Source: Plazaster borealis
Taxonomy: Eukaryota; Echinodermata; Asteroidea; Forcipulatida; Labidiasteridae
Assembly (NCBI GenBank): GCA_021014325.1
Contig: CM037463.1
Span: forward strand, 2,344,001-2,408,000
Direction: 5' to 3'
DNA: 64,000 nucleotides
The position numbers were made by a program, and so were the translations under genes. Below the pieces are notes generated by a model. That model had not been told where the DNA came from, searched no databases, and worked only from the letters and a program-made list of their open reading frames with translations. This document shows positions 55,801 to 59,380 of this stretch, one piece after another; the stretch's first letter is position 1; each line of letters starts with the position of its first letter.

Positions 55801-58327
55801 TTCTCAGAAAAGGTGAACTTAATCACTATACTTGCAAAGAATCCCATGGAGAGAAGACAAGGAAGGAAGTTTTAGTTTTATATGTGGGAGGAAAACCCCT
55901 TGTTTTATTTCACAGTGCATTTACTGCATTTTATCACATACTCGTGTGTTTTTCTGGTCTGATGTATAGTGTCTCGAAGGCCTTCCAAGGGGATTACGTA
56001 CGGCTACGCATCAACGCCAAATACAGCAAGACGTACTCGACCACAAATGACCAGCACATAGTGTTTGCTGATGTCATCAGTAAGATCAACAGAGGCAATG
56101 GCAAGGTATAAAAGTCCCTTTTTTTCAAAATGGCGGCGACCAAATTCATATCTCCTGGGACCAATTTCTTAAAAGCTGTTAAGCTGAAAATGTTCTTTTG
56201 CTAAGCCCAAATCAAGCAGGGCACCAGCCAGCAATGTTAACTGTGCCTTTTTTGGCTGGTAAACTGTTTCAGGTTAGCTGGTGGTTGCTTTTCTTGAGAA
56301 TGGTGAAATTCCATAAGAATGGTTCGGTGCAGGCCTGTGATTAGTCAAGAACTTCACTGAATGTTCTGTGGCTTGTCGTGGCCGAGCAGTCAAGCGCACT
56401 GGACTCAAGCTCTGGTGTTTATAACCAGCAGAGTGTAAGTTTGAGTACCAGTCTTGACACTTGTATCATTAAGCAAGGCACTTTAACCATTATTGCTTCG
56501 TCCTTCGGAAGGGACGTAAAGCCGTAGGTCTCGTGTCTTGTGTAATGCACGTAAAAGAACCCAGTGCACTTTTGTTTAGAGAAGGGGTTTGCCCTGGTGT
56601 TTTCTGGTATAGTTTGCTGCAGATTACCGTTACATAAAGCTATGTTAATAAATAGGTCTTATAATTCGAACATAGCTCCGGATACCTTGTAGAAAAAAAA
56701 TGAGCGCTTTGAGACACCCCCGGGTGCGACAAAGGGAGAAAGGACATGGTGTATATCTCTAGCTTCCAACTTGTGTTGATGTTAGCGAGTCTGTAAATCC
56801 TTAATGAGGTTTATAGTTCCTCATCCTCTAGATCAAGGGGAGACCAGGGATTTTGTTTTGTTTTTTTCCTTCTGCTAAATCACATCTCTGTTCCTTAGAG
56901 GTTTGGAGCATCTGCCAATATATACTTTGGTAAAACTGTCATTTTTTACCAAAAAGTTAGGTATCATTGTAGTGCAGACTTCAATTTAAAAAGTCGGTAC
57001 AAAAGAGAATTTCTCAAAGAATGTTGTTCCTCTCTGTGTTTAGTTGCATTCCCAGCTGTTTGTGTTGACCACTGCTTCCTTCATGATAATGGATCAAAAG
57101 ACATTGATACTCAAGAGTCGTATTCCCCTAGCTGACGTAGCTGGATTCACCGTCAGTCCTTACAGTGATGGCATAGTAGTCATTCTCTTGAAGAAGGTAA
57201 GACATTGATACTCAAGAATCGTATTCCTCTAGCTGACGTAGCTGGATTCACCGTCAGTCCTTACAGTGATGGCATAGTAGTCATTCTCTTGAAGAAGGTA
57301 AGACATTGATACTCAAGAATCGTATTCCCCTAGCTGACGTAGCTGGATTCTCGTCAGTCCTTACAGTGATGGCATAGTAGTCATTCTCTTGAAGAAGGTA
57401 AGACATTGCTCCTCAAGAGTCGTTTTCCCCTACGGCTTAATGTCCCATCCGAAGGACAAAGCAATTATGGTAAAGTATCTAGCTTAAGGATACAAGTGTC
57501 ATGACCGGGACTCAAACCCACACTCTGCTGATCAGAAACGCTGATGAACGCTTTCACAAAAATTGCGTTTTTGGAAATATTTATGTTGTGCAGGGAAGTG
57601 AAACAACAAAGAAAGGTGACCTGGTTATAGTGACTGACAAGGCCATTGAGCTGGTGACAAAGTTCCAGCGCACCTGTAGAACGGCAACGAATCAGGACGC
57701 ACCAGTCAAAGTGGCTGACAGGTAAGCCGATACCATGATTTTAGTACAAGCTTTCATTTGTTTGTTTATTAGTTGATTTTTTCTATTACACTGATGTTTA
57801 TCAAGCACTGTTTACTTTTCCGAGTCCTGTGAAAAAAAAACATATCACTCGGTTGGGATTTGAACCCACAACCTTTGCTATGCTAGAGCAGATGTCTTAC
57901 CACTAGACCATTGAGCTAGCCTGGTGGCTAGAGGCAGTTTGAATCCTATATTTTAGCAGTTGTCGTATTTTAAAGGTCGTGAGTTCGCATCCCACCTGAG
58001 TGATGTGCCTGTGTATTTTCTTCACAGGACTCTGGAAAAGTACTGAGAATACAGTTCCTTGCACACATCGGTGTGAGGAAAAACCCCCAAATAATGTTCT
58101 TTATCCCCGATATAAAACAAACACCTTTTATAGTGTTTGATTGTTTTATTTTGTAACATTTGTAATGATTGGGTTATAATTATATAATATTTCATCATTT
58201 TCACAGGTTCCCAGTTGACTTCAATGGTACCCGTATTCAAGCTACTGTATGCACCCAAGATGCCAATGTTTCAAATCCGAACCCTTCTGTCAAACGAAAA
58301 GGCGCTAAGTTGGAAATTATGGCTTAA
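22723..58327 (+). CDS. MYO1B: Unconventional class I myosin, MYO1A/MYO1B type, complete 26-exon coding span
   Basis: Actin-based ATPase motor that links membranes to actin through a lipid-binding tail (known role of the family). The 26 exons listed below join in frame to 1,081 codons plus TAA. Visible in order: motor domain about 10-695, with P-loop GESGAGKT at 109-116, switch I NDNSSRFG at 161-168, switch II DIYGFE at 391-396 and an Asp at the TEDS position (338, 16 residues before the Asp of RDAL); four IQ motifs at about 712-806, which bind calmodulin-like light chains; basic TH1 tail about 840-1081, containing [10 protein letters not shown] and FQGDY as in MYO1A/B tails. Length fits: MYO1A and MYO1B have roughly 1,040-1,140 residues. 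Compared by eye with vertebrate MYO1B there is no missing segment. Myo1a and Myo1b arose by later duplication in vertebrates, so the symbol means the co-orthologous group. Family call is very secure; subclass fairly secure. Confidence 0.93.
23979..24183. mobile_element. 205-bp near-perfect hairpin MITE with TTAA flanks
   Basis: TTAAAGGGGCTGTG at the left and CACAGCCCCTTTTAA at the right; the arms pair for about 90 bases (GGCCTGTGGCTGTACATGG against its complement) around a small GGAGGG-rich loop. The TTAA ends suggest a piggyBac- or Kolobok-type mobiliser. Lies in intron 1. Confidence 0.8.
24697..24990. mobile_element. MITE, CAGGGTTCTCC family, intron 1
   Basis: CAGGGTTCTCCTCAGG, then ATTCTAAATGGTTTTATCTT; the right end is worn near TTGTGCATGGAGAG. 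Confidence 0.65.
25684..25904. mobile_element. MITE, CAGGGTTCTCC family, opposite strand, partial, intron 1
   Basis: GAATGCCCCACAGTTTTG and GGAGAACCCTGGGCC are the complement of the family start. The segment before it (ATTTTTAAAAAATCAAAAAT) also occurs at 23,818-23,850. Confidence 0.6.
26203..26450. repeat. Dispersed repeat G, intron 1
   Basis: AAGGTAGGGTCATAAAATG, ATCGAATCCATCCATGTTT and CGACTGCATCTCTGGCTG occur in the same order at 58,385-58,610. Confidence 0.65.
26464..26495. repeat. 32-base perfect palindrome, intron 1
   Basis: TGAGAAACGATTCATG is followed directly by its reverse complement with no loop. Similar GAATCTGAGAAGCG hairpins occur at 3,640-3,690 and 27,918-27,960. Confidence 0.85.
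27056..27475 (+). mobile_element. tRNA-derived SINE, family 1, near full length, intron 1
   Basis: The head looks like a tRNA: GTCGTGGCCAAGCAGTTAAG (A-box region) and GGGTTCGAGTCCC at 27131-27143 (B box). The body CACTTGTGTCCTTAGCAAGA follows, and the end is GCGCTATATAAGACTATAAT, a LINE-type 3' tail. Exon 2 starts 110 bases later. Confidence 0.8.
27586..27701 (+). CDS. MYO1B: Myosin I exon 2, residues 47-85
   Basis: Acceptor GGCAG. Encodes [19 protein letters not shown], the conserved strand and purine-binding NPYK segment of myosin motors. Donor GTGAGT splits the Ile codon after two bases. Confidence 0.95.
27755..28146. mobile_element. TTAA MITE, family A relative, intron 2
   Basis: TTAAAGGGTCTGTATACGTT and AACGTATGCAATCCCTTTAA are the two ends. 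The centre has a GAGAAGCGTTACTGCAGTAA palindrome like the one at 3,643-3,690. Confidence 0.8.
28172..28277. mobile_element. Left part of a split hAT-like MITE
   Basis: CAGGGCTGGAATTTTACAC to CAGCGGTCTTGT matches the first third of the 16.9-kb copy; the 1.5-kb CCGTATTTTCC element then interrupts it. Confidence 0.6.
28278..29789. mobile_element. 1.5-kb element with CCGTATTTTCC inverted ends
   Basis: Left end CCGTATTTTCCTGCGGATAA and right end TTATCCGCAGGAAAATACGG are exact complements; both continue with GACGC and more loosely with GTCAGCAGACAAG-type sequence. It interrupts a hAT-like MITE (left part 28172-28277). The interior repeats GCTTTCATTCCAACAATGCC twice (about 28555 and 28609) and has no long frame. 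Superfamily not assigned. Confidence 0.75.
29926..30421. repeat. 104-bp satellite-like tandem, about 4.8 copies, intron 2
   Basis: GTTGGACTGAGGACTGCACT starts units at 29926, 30030, 30134, 30235 and, changed, 30339: spacing 104, 104, 101, 104. Each unit carries inverted parts, CTGATTATG with CATAATCAG and TGTTGAACT with AGTTCAACA, so each can fold into a hairpin. Confidence 0.9.
30539..30770 (+). mobile_element. SINE family 2 variant, intron 2
   Basis: TCAGTTTGGCTCAGTGGTTT, CTCGGTTCGAATCCCACATC and TTTTCCTCCCACATGTAAAA. It ends about 70 bases before exon 3. Confidence 0.65.
30841..30935 (+). CDS. MYO1B: Myosin I exon 3, residues 85-117, P-loop
   Basis: Acceptor TGTTCAG. Encodes [11 protein letters not shown] and the ATP-binding P-loop GESGAGKT (109-116). 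Donor GTGAGA follows the first base of Glu117. Confidence 0.96.
31569..31616. repeat. (AAAT)n microsatellite, intron 3
   Basis: CAATAAATAAATAAATAAAT and a second shorter block. Confidence 0.85.
31901..32005 (+). CDS. MYO1B: Myosin I exon 4, residues 117-152
   Basis: Acceptor GAACAG. Encodes [17 protein letters not shown] and LLQSNPVLE, the helix after the P-loop and loop 1. Donor GTAACT after the first base of Ala152. Confidence 0.95.
32068..32520 (+). repeat. About 450-bp dispersed repeat, plus copy, intron 4
   Basis: From AACCTCGTTCCCAGTGGTGT through CAAAATACTTGCATTTTGAC to GCCCATGGTAGCGAGGC. The reverse-complement copy lies at 60,398-60,962. Confidence 0.75.
32598..32945 (+). mobile_element. 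SINE family 1, worn copy, intron 4
   Basis: CACTTGTGTCCTTGAGCA, GATGGGATGTTAAGCC, GCAGCACCTTGTAAACCC and GATAAAGCGCTATGTAAGAA in order; the tRNA head is decayed. Confidence 0.65.
33060..33106 (+). CDS. MYO1B: Myosin I exon 5, residues 152-167, switch I
   Basis: A 47-base micro-exon with acceptor TTTACAG and donor GTAAGT. Encodes [16 protein letters not shown], which holds the switch I nucleotide-binding residues. Ends in phase 0. Confidence 0.95.
33185..33545. repeat. 47-bp minisatellite, about 7.7 copies, intron 5
   Basis: AAAGTTCATACCAGTACCAA recurs at 33191, 33238, 33285, 33332, 33379, 33426, 33473 and 33520, always 47 bases apart, with few changes. It begins about 80 bases after the exon 5 donor. 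Confidence 0.92.
34530..35215 (+). mobile_element. LINE 3' end (CR1/L2-like), split by a MITE, intron 5
   Basis: A plus frame near 34,676 reads [16 protein letters not shown] and stop, a usual C-terminus of such LINE polyproteins. The 3' UTR resumes after the MITE with GTAAAGCGCTGTGGTACCC and ends in ATTATTATTATTATTG. Confidence 0.65.
34794..35154. mobile_element. TTAA MITE, family A, intron 5
   Basis: Ends TTAAAGGTATTGTACACATT and AACGTGTACAATACCTTTAA. It sits inside the 3' end of a LINE copy (34,530-35,215). A 140-codon open frame across it is an accident of the repeat. Confidence 0.85.
35295..35358 (+). CDS. MYO1B: Myosin I exon 6, residues 168-189
   Basis: Acceptor AATACAG, donor GTAAGT. 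Encodes [17 protein letters not shown], which is nearly invariant between class I myosins. The Tyr189 codon is split after one base. Confidence 0.95.
35946..36142. mobile_element. GGGCCCAATTTC MITE copy, intron 6
   Basis: GGACCCAATTTCATTGG to CATGAAATTTGGACCC. It ends about 72 bases before exon 7. Confidence 0.75.
36215..36313 (+). CDS. MYO1B: Myosin I exon 7, residues 189-222
   Basis: Acceptor TCAACAG, donor GTAAAA. Encodes LLEKSRVV and [12 protein letters not shown], the motor segment leading to the upper 50-kDa domain. Confidence 0.95.
36385..36576. repeat. Dispersed repeat H, left part, intron 7
   Basis: Matches 20,896-21,095 up to AAGGTGGAAATGC, where the 2.25-kb transposon begins. The right part resumes at 38,826. 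Confidence 0.75.
36577..38825. mobile_element. 2.25-kb DNA transposon in intron 7 with 7-base target duplication
   Basis: Begins ACAGTGGTTTAA and ends TTAAACCACTGT; GACCCAGACAT lies inside both ends in inverted order. GAAATGC flanks both sides (36570-36576 and 38826-38832). The flanking repeat has an uninterrupted sibling at about 20,896-21,180 where the same point reads GGTGGAAATTCCATC. The interior is AT-rich and has no transposase I can recognise. The superfamily is uncertain. Confidence 0.8.
39398..39507 (+). CDS. MYO1B: Myosin I exon 8, residues 222-258
   Basis: Acceptor GGAACAG, donor GTAAGT. Encodes [16 protein letters not shown] and a less conserved Asn/Lys-rich surface stretch. The frame joins exactly to exons 7 and 9. 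Confidence 0.9.
39833..40474. mobile_element. GGGCCCAATTTC inverted-repeat MITE with internal duplication and nested insert
   Basis: Ends GGGTCCCAATTTC and AAATTGGGGCC. The segment CTTAAGCAGCAATGAGCAGG to the TTTTTGTG tract occurs twice in tandem (about 39,882 and 40,000), and a TTAA MITE sits at 40,108-40,450. Confidence 0.75.
40108..40450. mobile_element. Family B TTAA MITE nested in another MITE, intron 8
   Basis: TTAAAGGTAATGTACAC and GTACAGGCCTTTAA are its ends. Outside them the host repeat reads TTTTTGTGC and GCAGCTGTACAAAATTGGGG, which join to the uninterrupted TGTGCTTAAGCAGCTCTACG seen at 44,845-44,864. Confidence 0.85.
40632..40779 (+). CDS. MYO1B: Myosin I exon 9, residues 259-308
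   Basis: Acceptor CTTGTAG. Encodes [13 protein letters not shown] and [13 protein letters not shown], hallmark motor segments. Donor GTGAGG after the first base of Asp308. Confidence 0.95.
40964..41105 (-). mobile_element. SINE family 2 fragment with (TTA) tail, intron 9
   Basis: TTGAAGCCAAGGATTCTCAG and AACTCCATGGAGAGAAGACA are family 2; GCGCTATATAAAAAGCCAC with ATTATTAT is a tail of the family 1 type. Confidence 0.55.
41272..41468. mobile_element. GGGCCCAATTTC MITE copy, intron 9
   Basis: AGGGCCCAATTTCATCAAGC to CTTTATGAAATTGGGCGC. Confidence 0.75.
41512..41845. mobile_element. Hairpin MITE abutting the exon 10 acceptor
   Basis: CCTGGGCCAAGTTCGC at the left and GCGAACTTGACCTGG at the right, with GACTATCGTT and AGTCGACTA-type subrepeats inside. 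Its right edge is 24 bases from the acceptor AG at 41,869-41,870. Confidence 0.7.
41871..42079 (+). CDS. MYO1B: Myosin I exon 10, residues 308-377, TEDS site
   Basis: Acceptor TTTTTCAG. Encodes [19 protein letters not shown]. The TEDS position is Asp338, so the site is constitutively acidic and not a phosphorylatable Ser/Thr as in amoeboid myosins I. Donor GTAAAA. A hairpin MITE ends only 24 bases before the acceptor AG. Confidence 0.95.
42544..42730. mobile_element. Hairpin MITE, AGGCCTGGCCGACTAGTG, intron 10
   Basis: AGGCCTGGCCGACTAGTG faces CACTAGTCACCTAGGCCT, with GACTAGT and GCGACT units inside. Confidence 0.55.
42890..42955 (+). CDS. MYO1B: Myosin I exon 11, residues 378-399, switch II
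   Basis: Acceptor TCCTTAG. Encodes [16 protein letters not shown] with switch II. The donor reads GAG/GTTCGT, a weak match beyond GT, but the join to exon 12 restores the conserved FEIFE-xNxFEQF sequence. Confidence 0.94.
43152..43263. mobile_element. Hairpin repeat with GACCCTAGCAG arms, intron 11
   Basis: GGCCTGAGGTTTAGACCCTA faces TAGGGTCGAAATGTCAGGCC around TTCTTGAAGGCTA. A half copy stands at 48,313-48,375. Confidence 0.65.
43637..43804 (+). CDS. MYO1B: Myosin I exon 12, residues 400-455
   Basis: Acceptor CTCATTAG, donor GTAGGG. Encodes [17 protein letters not shown] and [10 protein letters not shown], the relay helix and following segment of the lower 50-kDa domain. Confidence 0.96.
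43832..44343. mobile_element. MITE, CAGGCATGAGAA family, intron 12
   Basis: CAGGCATGAGAATCTTCCGG and its inverted partner TTCTCATGCCTG bound 512 bases; GGATTTCCGGATTTT occurs near both ends. Confidence 0.7.
44345..44475 (-). mobile_element. Internally deleted LINE remnant, intron 12
   Basis: On the minus strand [19 protein letters not shown] (44,471-44,415), like the start of an APE-type endonuclease, is followed after TGA by [19 protein letters not shown] and stop (44,411-44,352), a typical LINE C-terminus. Everything between is missing. Confidence 0.55.
44681..44875. mobile_element. GGGCCCAATTTC MITE copy, intron 12 (intact TTAA site)
   Basis: GGGCCAACTTTCAAAGAGC to CGAAATTGGGCCC. This copy keeps TGTGCTTAAGCAGC uninterrupted and so shows the empty form of the site filled at 40,108. 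Confidence 0.75.
45073..45267 (+). CDS. MYO1B: Myosin I exon 13, residues 456-520
   Basis: Acceptor TTTGCAG, donor GTAAGT. Encodes [20 protein letters not shown] and FRLQHYAGA, conserved in motor domains. Phase 0 on both sides. Confidence 0.96.
45285..45590 (-). mobile_element. SINE family 3, minus strand, intron 13
   Basis: GACTTGAACCTGCGACCTCG and ACTGAGCTATCTAGCC are the complement of the tRNA-like head; GTGCCAGTCAGAAGCCATTC follows. Confidence 0.65.
45595..45825 (+). mobile_element. SINE family 3, plus strand, facing the previous copy, intron 13
   Basis: GAATGGCTTCTGACTGGCAC, GCCAACATTAAGGCTAGATA, GCTCAGTTGGTAGTGCCAGC and GTCGCAGGTTCAAG. The pair forms an inverted repeat of about 500 bases. 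Confidence 0.65.
46334..46504 (+). CDS. MYO1B: Myosin I exon 14, residues 521-577
   Basis: Acceptor GCCAAG, donor GTTGGT. Encodes [16 protein letters not shown] and loop 2 near [11 protein letters not shown], the actin-binding surface loop. Confidence 0.95.
47424..47606. mobile_element. Hairpin MITE, ATAGACCTTTTTCATG, intron 14
   Basis: CCATAGACCTTTTTCATGC and GCCACCATCTTG face CAAGATGGCCGCACCATGAT and AAGGTCTATTAG. Confidence 0.6.
47709..47774 (+). CDS. MYO1B: Myosin I exon 15, residues 578-599
   Basis: Acceptor GGTTCAG, donor GTAAAA. Encodes [17 protein letters not shown], the strut and SH2-helix region that carries the reactive Cys of myosins. Confidence 0.95.
47812..48120. mobile_element. 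MITE, CAGGGTTCTCC family, intron 15
   Basis: CAGGGTTTCCCCGGG to GCATGGGGAGAACCCATG, 38 bases after the exon 15 donor. Confidence 0.65.
48427..48494 (+). CDS. MYO1B: Myosin I exon 16, residues 600-622
   Basis: Acceptor ATTTCAG, donor GTGAGT. Encodes [22 protein letters not shown]1-helix region. The Gly622 codon is split after two bases. Confidence 0.95.
49184..49406 (+). CDS. MYO1B: Myosin I exon 17, residues 622-696, converter
   Basis: Preceded by a run of 13 C then AG. Encodes [19 protein letters not shown], the converter, and [12 protein letters not shown] at the motor/lever junction. Donor GTAAGT, phase 0. Confidence 0.96.
49435..49905. mobile_element. Cluster of three SINE family 2 pieces, intron 17
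   Basis: Minus fragment 49,441-49,520, plus copy 49,535-49,800 with TTGGCGTAGTGGTATC and CCCCAGTTCGATC, then minus fragment to about 49,905. The opposed copies can form a long hairpin. Confidence 0.65.
50020..50145 (+). pseudogene. THAP zinc-finger N-terminal relic in intron 17
   Basis: A plus-strand frame starts with [20 protein letters not shown] and continues [16 protein letters not shown]. This fits the start of THAP domains (Met-Pro, Cys-x4-Cys, HRFP). The expected distal Cys-x2-His is not recognisable and the similarity fades near 50145. Probably a fragment left by a P-element/THAP-bearing transposon or a retroposed gene. Confidence 0.6.
50226..50312. mobile_element. MITE fragment, CAGAGCTGCCAAC family, intron 17
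   Basis: CAGAGCTGCCAACTCGCCCT and CAATCTGTCCATGTTCTGAT match the left half only; the sequence then turns into an unrelated repeat. Confidence 0.6.
50511..50660 (+). CDS. MYO1B: Myosin I exon 18, residues 697-746, IQ1 and part of IQ2
   Basis: Acceptor CCCTCAG, donor GTAAAA. IQ1 is about 712-731 ([17 protein letters not shown]); IQ2 begins at 735 and is cut by the intron after RGYK. Confidence 0.93.
50995..51205 (+). mobile_element. LINE 3' UTR tail, intron 18
   Basis: GTACAGCGCATTGAGACC, CTTTATGCGCTTCATAAATG and TATTATTGTTATTATTA form a LINE-type 3' end with a simple-repeat tail. Confidence 0.5.
51336..51692 (+). mobile_element. SINE family 1, with LINE-like (TTA)n tail, intron 18
   Basis: GTCATGGCTGAGTGGTTTAG and GGGTTTGAATCCCGGCCATG form the tRNA-like head; the tail GCGCTTTATAAGAACTAG is followed by TTATTATTATTA. 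Exon 19 begins about 40 bases after it. Confidence 0.75.
51731..51886 (+). CDS. MYO1B: Myosin I exon 19, residues 747-798, IQ2 end, IQ3, IQ4 start
   Basis: Acceptor GTTTAG, donor GTGTGT. Completes IQ2, encodes IQ3 at about 757-776 ([16 protein letters not shown]) and starts IQ4 ([11 protein letters not shown]), which is cut at the same point as IQ2. Confidence 0.92.
52385..52710. mobile_element. SINE family 2 pieces, intron 19
   Basis: AATCTCAGTTTTAGATGC, ACCCAATCCACAGGCAAG, GATTGGGTTTCCAGTCC and ACAGTGATTAAGTTCACTTA are pieces in both orientations. Confidence 0.5.
52805..52879 (+). CDS. MYO1B: Myosin I exon 20, residues 799-823, IQ4 end
   Basis: Acceptor TCTCAG, donor GTAAGT. Completes IQ4 (VRKEHRKHF) and starts the post-IQ helix ([10 protein letters not shown]). 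Confidence 0.91.
52938..53310. mobile_element. TTAA MITE, family A in opposite orientation, intron 20
   Basis: Left end TTAAAGGTATCGTACACGTT, right end CAGTGCCTTTAA; inner sequence is the reverse complement of the 19.0-kb copy. Begins 59 bases after the exon 20 donor. Confidence 0.8.
53393..53574. mobile_element. MITE, CAGAGCTGCCAAC family, intron 20
   Basis: CAGAGATGCCAACTTTCCCT to ATGTTGGCGGCTCTG. It lies 82 bases after a TTAA MITE. Confidence 0.7.
53655..53995 (+). mobile_element. SINE family 3, plus strand, intron 20
   Basis: GGCTAGATGGTTCAGTTGGT, AGAGCACCGG and GAAGGTTCAAATTCCGCTC. Exon 21 begins about 50 bases after it. Confidence 0.65.
54044..54175 (+). CDS. MYO1B: Myosin I exon 21, residues 824-867, start of TH1
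   Basis: Acceptor CATCTCAG, donor GTAAGT. Encodes [20 protein letters not shown] and [12 protein letters not shown], matching the MYO1B post-IQ linker and the first TH1 helix. Confidence 0.93.
54297..54676 (+). mobile_element. SINE family 1, intron 21
   Basis: GTCGTGGCCAAGCGATTTAG, GGGTTCGAATCCCAGTCATG, and a GCGCTATATAAGAGTCGATA tail with ATTATTAT. Confidence 0.75.
55167..55309. mobile_element. Hairpin MITE with CTAGGGGGCAGCAGACTT arms, intron 21
   Basis: GGGAGACTTTGGAACGCTAG and GGCAGCAGACTTTCCAGGTA face TACCTGGTAAGTCTGCTGCC and CGTCCCAAAAGTCCCCCA. A worn relative lies at 61,925-62,160. Confidence 0.65.
55632..55738 (+). CDS. MYO1B: Myosin I exon 22, residues 868-903, TH1
   Basis: Acceptor CATTTTAG. 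Encodes [17 protein letters not shown] and [11 protein letters not shown], a basic TH1 segment. Donor GTAGGA splits the Ser903 codon. Confidence 0.94.
55783..55905 (-). mobile_element. SINE family 2 fragment, intron 22
   Basis: GGTTGTGAAGCCAAGGATTC and CATGGAGAGAAGACAAGG. It takes up over half of the 231-base intron. Confidence 0.65.
55970..56105 (+). CDS. MYO1B: Myosin I exon 23, residues 903-948, TH1 PH-like core
   Basis: Acceptor TGTATAG, donor GTATAA. Encodes [18 protein letters not shown] and [14 protein letters not shown], matching the TH1 region that binds phosphoinositides. Confidence 0.94.
56148..56335. mobile_element. Diverged GGGCCCAATTTC-type MITE copy, intron 23
   Basis: GGGACCAATTTCTTAAAAGC, then AAGCAGGGCACCAGCCAG and GGCTGGTAAACTG, and GGTGAAATTCC at the far end follow the family order with many changes. 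Confidence 0.5.
56371..56740 (+). mobile_element. SINE family 1, intron 23
   Basis: TGTCGTGGCCGAGCAGTCAA, CACTTGTATCATTAAGCA, GTCCTTCGGAAGGGACGTAA and a worn tail GAGCGCTTTGAGACACCC. Confidence 0.7.
57044..57196 (+). CDS. MYO1B: Myosin I exon 24, residues 949-999, TH1
   Basis: Acceptor TGTTTAG, donor GTAAGA. Encodes [20 protein letters not shown] and [15 protein letters not shown]. Its last 99 bases plus donor are repeated in tandem directly downstream. Frame analysis favours the first donor, because the later ones add an in-frame TGA. Confidence 0.93.
57098..57435 (+). repeat. Tandem copies of exon 24 3' part with donor
   Basis: AAGACATTGATACTCAAGA starts at 57098 (exon), 57199 and 57300; a partial fourth starts at 57400. 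Period 101, 101, 100. Copies two and three repeat the coding end and GAAGAAG/GTAAGA donor. Copy two differs from the exon by about two bases. Confidence 0.92.
57430..57545 (-). mobile_element. SINE family 1 fragment, minus strand, intron 24
   Basis: ACGGCTTAATGTCCCATCCG and ATGACCGGGACTCAAACCCA are the complement of the SINE body and B box. It starts right where the exon-24 tandem copies end. Confidence 0.75.
57594..57721 (+). CDS. MYO1B: Myosin I exon 25, residues 1000-1042, TH1
   Basis: Acceptor TTGTGCAG, donor GTAAGC. Encodes [18 protein letters not shown], as in MYO1A/B tails. The Arg1042 codon is split after two bases. Confidence 0.94.
57850..57930 (-). mobile_element. tRNA-like SINE head or tRNA pseudogene, intron 25
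   Basis: Complement reads GCTCAATGGTCTAGTGGTAA ... GTTGTGGGTTCAAATCCC: clear A and B boxes. The arms do not close into a sound acceptor stem by eye, so I favour a SINE head. Confidence 0.5.
58207..58327 (+). CDS. MYO1B: Myosin I exon 26, residues 1042-1081 and stop
   Basis: Acceptor TTTCACAG. Encodes [15 protein letters not shown] and a C-terminus [11 protein letters not shown] that parallels the KRK...LEV end of MYO1B. TAA at 58325-58327, followed by TGA. Confidence 0.94.
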
Positions 58328-58384
58328 TGATAAGGTTTGTAACTCTGGAATGATAACATAATCATTGACAGATTCTTAAATTAT

Positions 58385-58610
58385 AAGTAGGGTCAGCATT
58401 TGATTTTTTTGTCAATGTAATGCTGATTTATAAGCAAAACTATCAAGACAGATACAGTAAAATTCACCTGTGAAAATTTCAGTTGAATACAGTGTCACCT
58501 TGTTGAAAAAACATCAAGAACATCGAATCCATCCATGTTTTGTGAGGTGACACCGGGTACCAACCGCATCTCTGGTTGTATTGAGGGCAGTATTCAAACG
58601 GACACCATGG
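58385..58610. repeat. Dispersed repeat G in the possible 3' UTR intron
   Basis: AGTAGGGTCAGCATTTGA, ATCGAATCCATCCATGTTT and CAACCGCATCTCTGGTTG match the 26.2-kb copy. Confidence 0.65.
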
Positions 58611-58872
58611 ACAATTCCAAAAGTCGTCTGCATGCGATCTTTGGGATTTCTAAGTTTTTGACTTTTATTGATTTCTAGTCAACGGGGGGCACTTCAGACA
58701 AAACAATTTTCAAAGTTGCTTAGTACCATTACCATCTTTATACAAGTAGGCTTTCGGAATTTTTTTTTACACAGTCTTACATGGCACACGTTTCTACCAA
58801 CAAGGTATTCAAGGCGCTTGATCAAACAGAAACATCTAAAGACAGGTTTTTTAATTTGTTGAATTATTAGAC

Positions 58873-59380
58873 CAATTTATGTAGCACTTTATAAGGGTTT
58901 ACAAGGTGCTACAGCGCATTCAGCAGCCACTGCCAAAACACTCCGGGGCAAGACCAGGACTTGAACCCACACTCAACTGATCAAAAACACCAGAGCTTGA
59001 GTCTTAAAGCACAAGGACATGATTGGTAAATGTCAAAGACCAGTAACCACACTTTATGTGACCCAACATAATTCATCAAATAAAAAACCTGTGAAAGTTT
59101 TAGCCCAATTAGTCATTTGAGTCACAAGAAAATAGTGAAAAACCCAGTTATATATTTTCACTGTTTTCAAACATCAGGTTTTGGACTCGCAAGATCAAAA
59201 CTAATTGTTTTACTCATTTCTCAAAAATGGTAGCATTCCAAGCAAAAACATTTCAAGGGATGTTTTCCACCATGACAATCTTTATACCATGTAAGTTATG
59301 TGCAAATCTGTGAACATTTATATTTTCACTCTTACCAATGTTGTACACACCCTTTAACTTCTCGGCCACGACACATGTTG
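58873..59380 (-). mobile_element. SINE family 1, minus strand, interrupted by a MITE
   Basis: GCACTTTATAAGGGTTTACA, GACTTGAACCCACACTC and CCAGAGCTTGAGTC, then after the 59,004-59,357 insert CTCGGCCACGACAC. Confidence 0.75.
59004..59357. mobile_element. Family B TTAA MITE nested in a SINE
   Basis: TTAAAGCACAAGGACATGAT and TACACACCCTTTAA are the ends. The flanks (CCAGAGCTTGAGTC and CTTCTCGGCCACGACAC) form one antisense SINE when rejoined at TTAA. Confidence 0.8.

Noticed and set aside
57199..57398. Extra coding exons 24b and 24c
   Set aside because: The copies lack acceptors and reading through joins to TGA, so they are not counted as coding.
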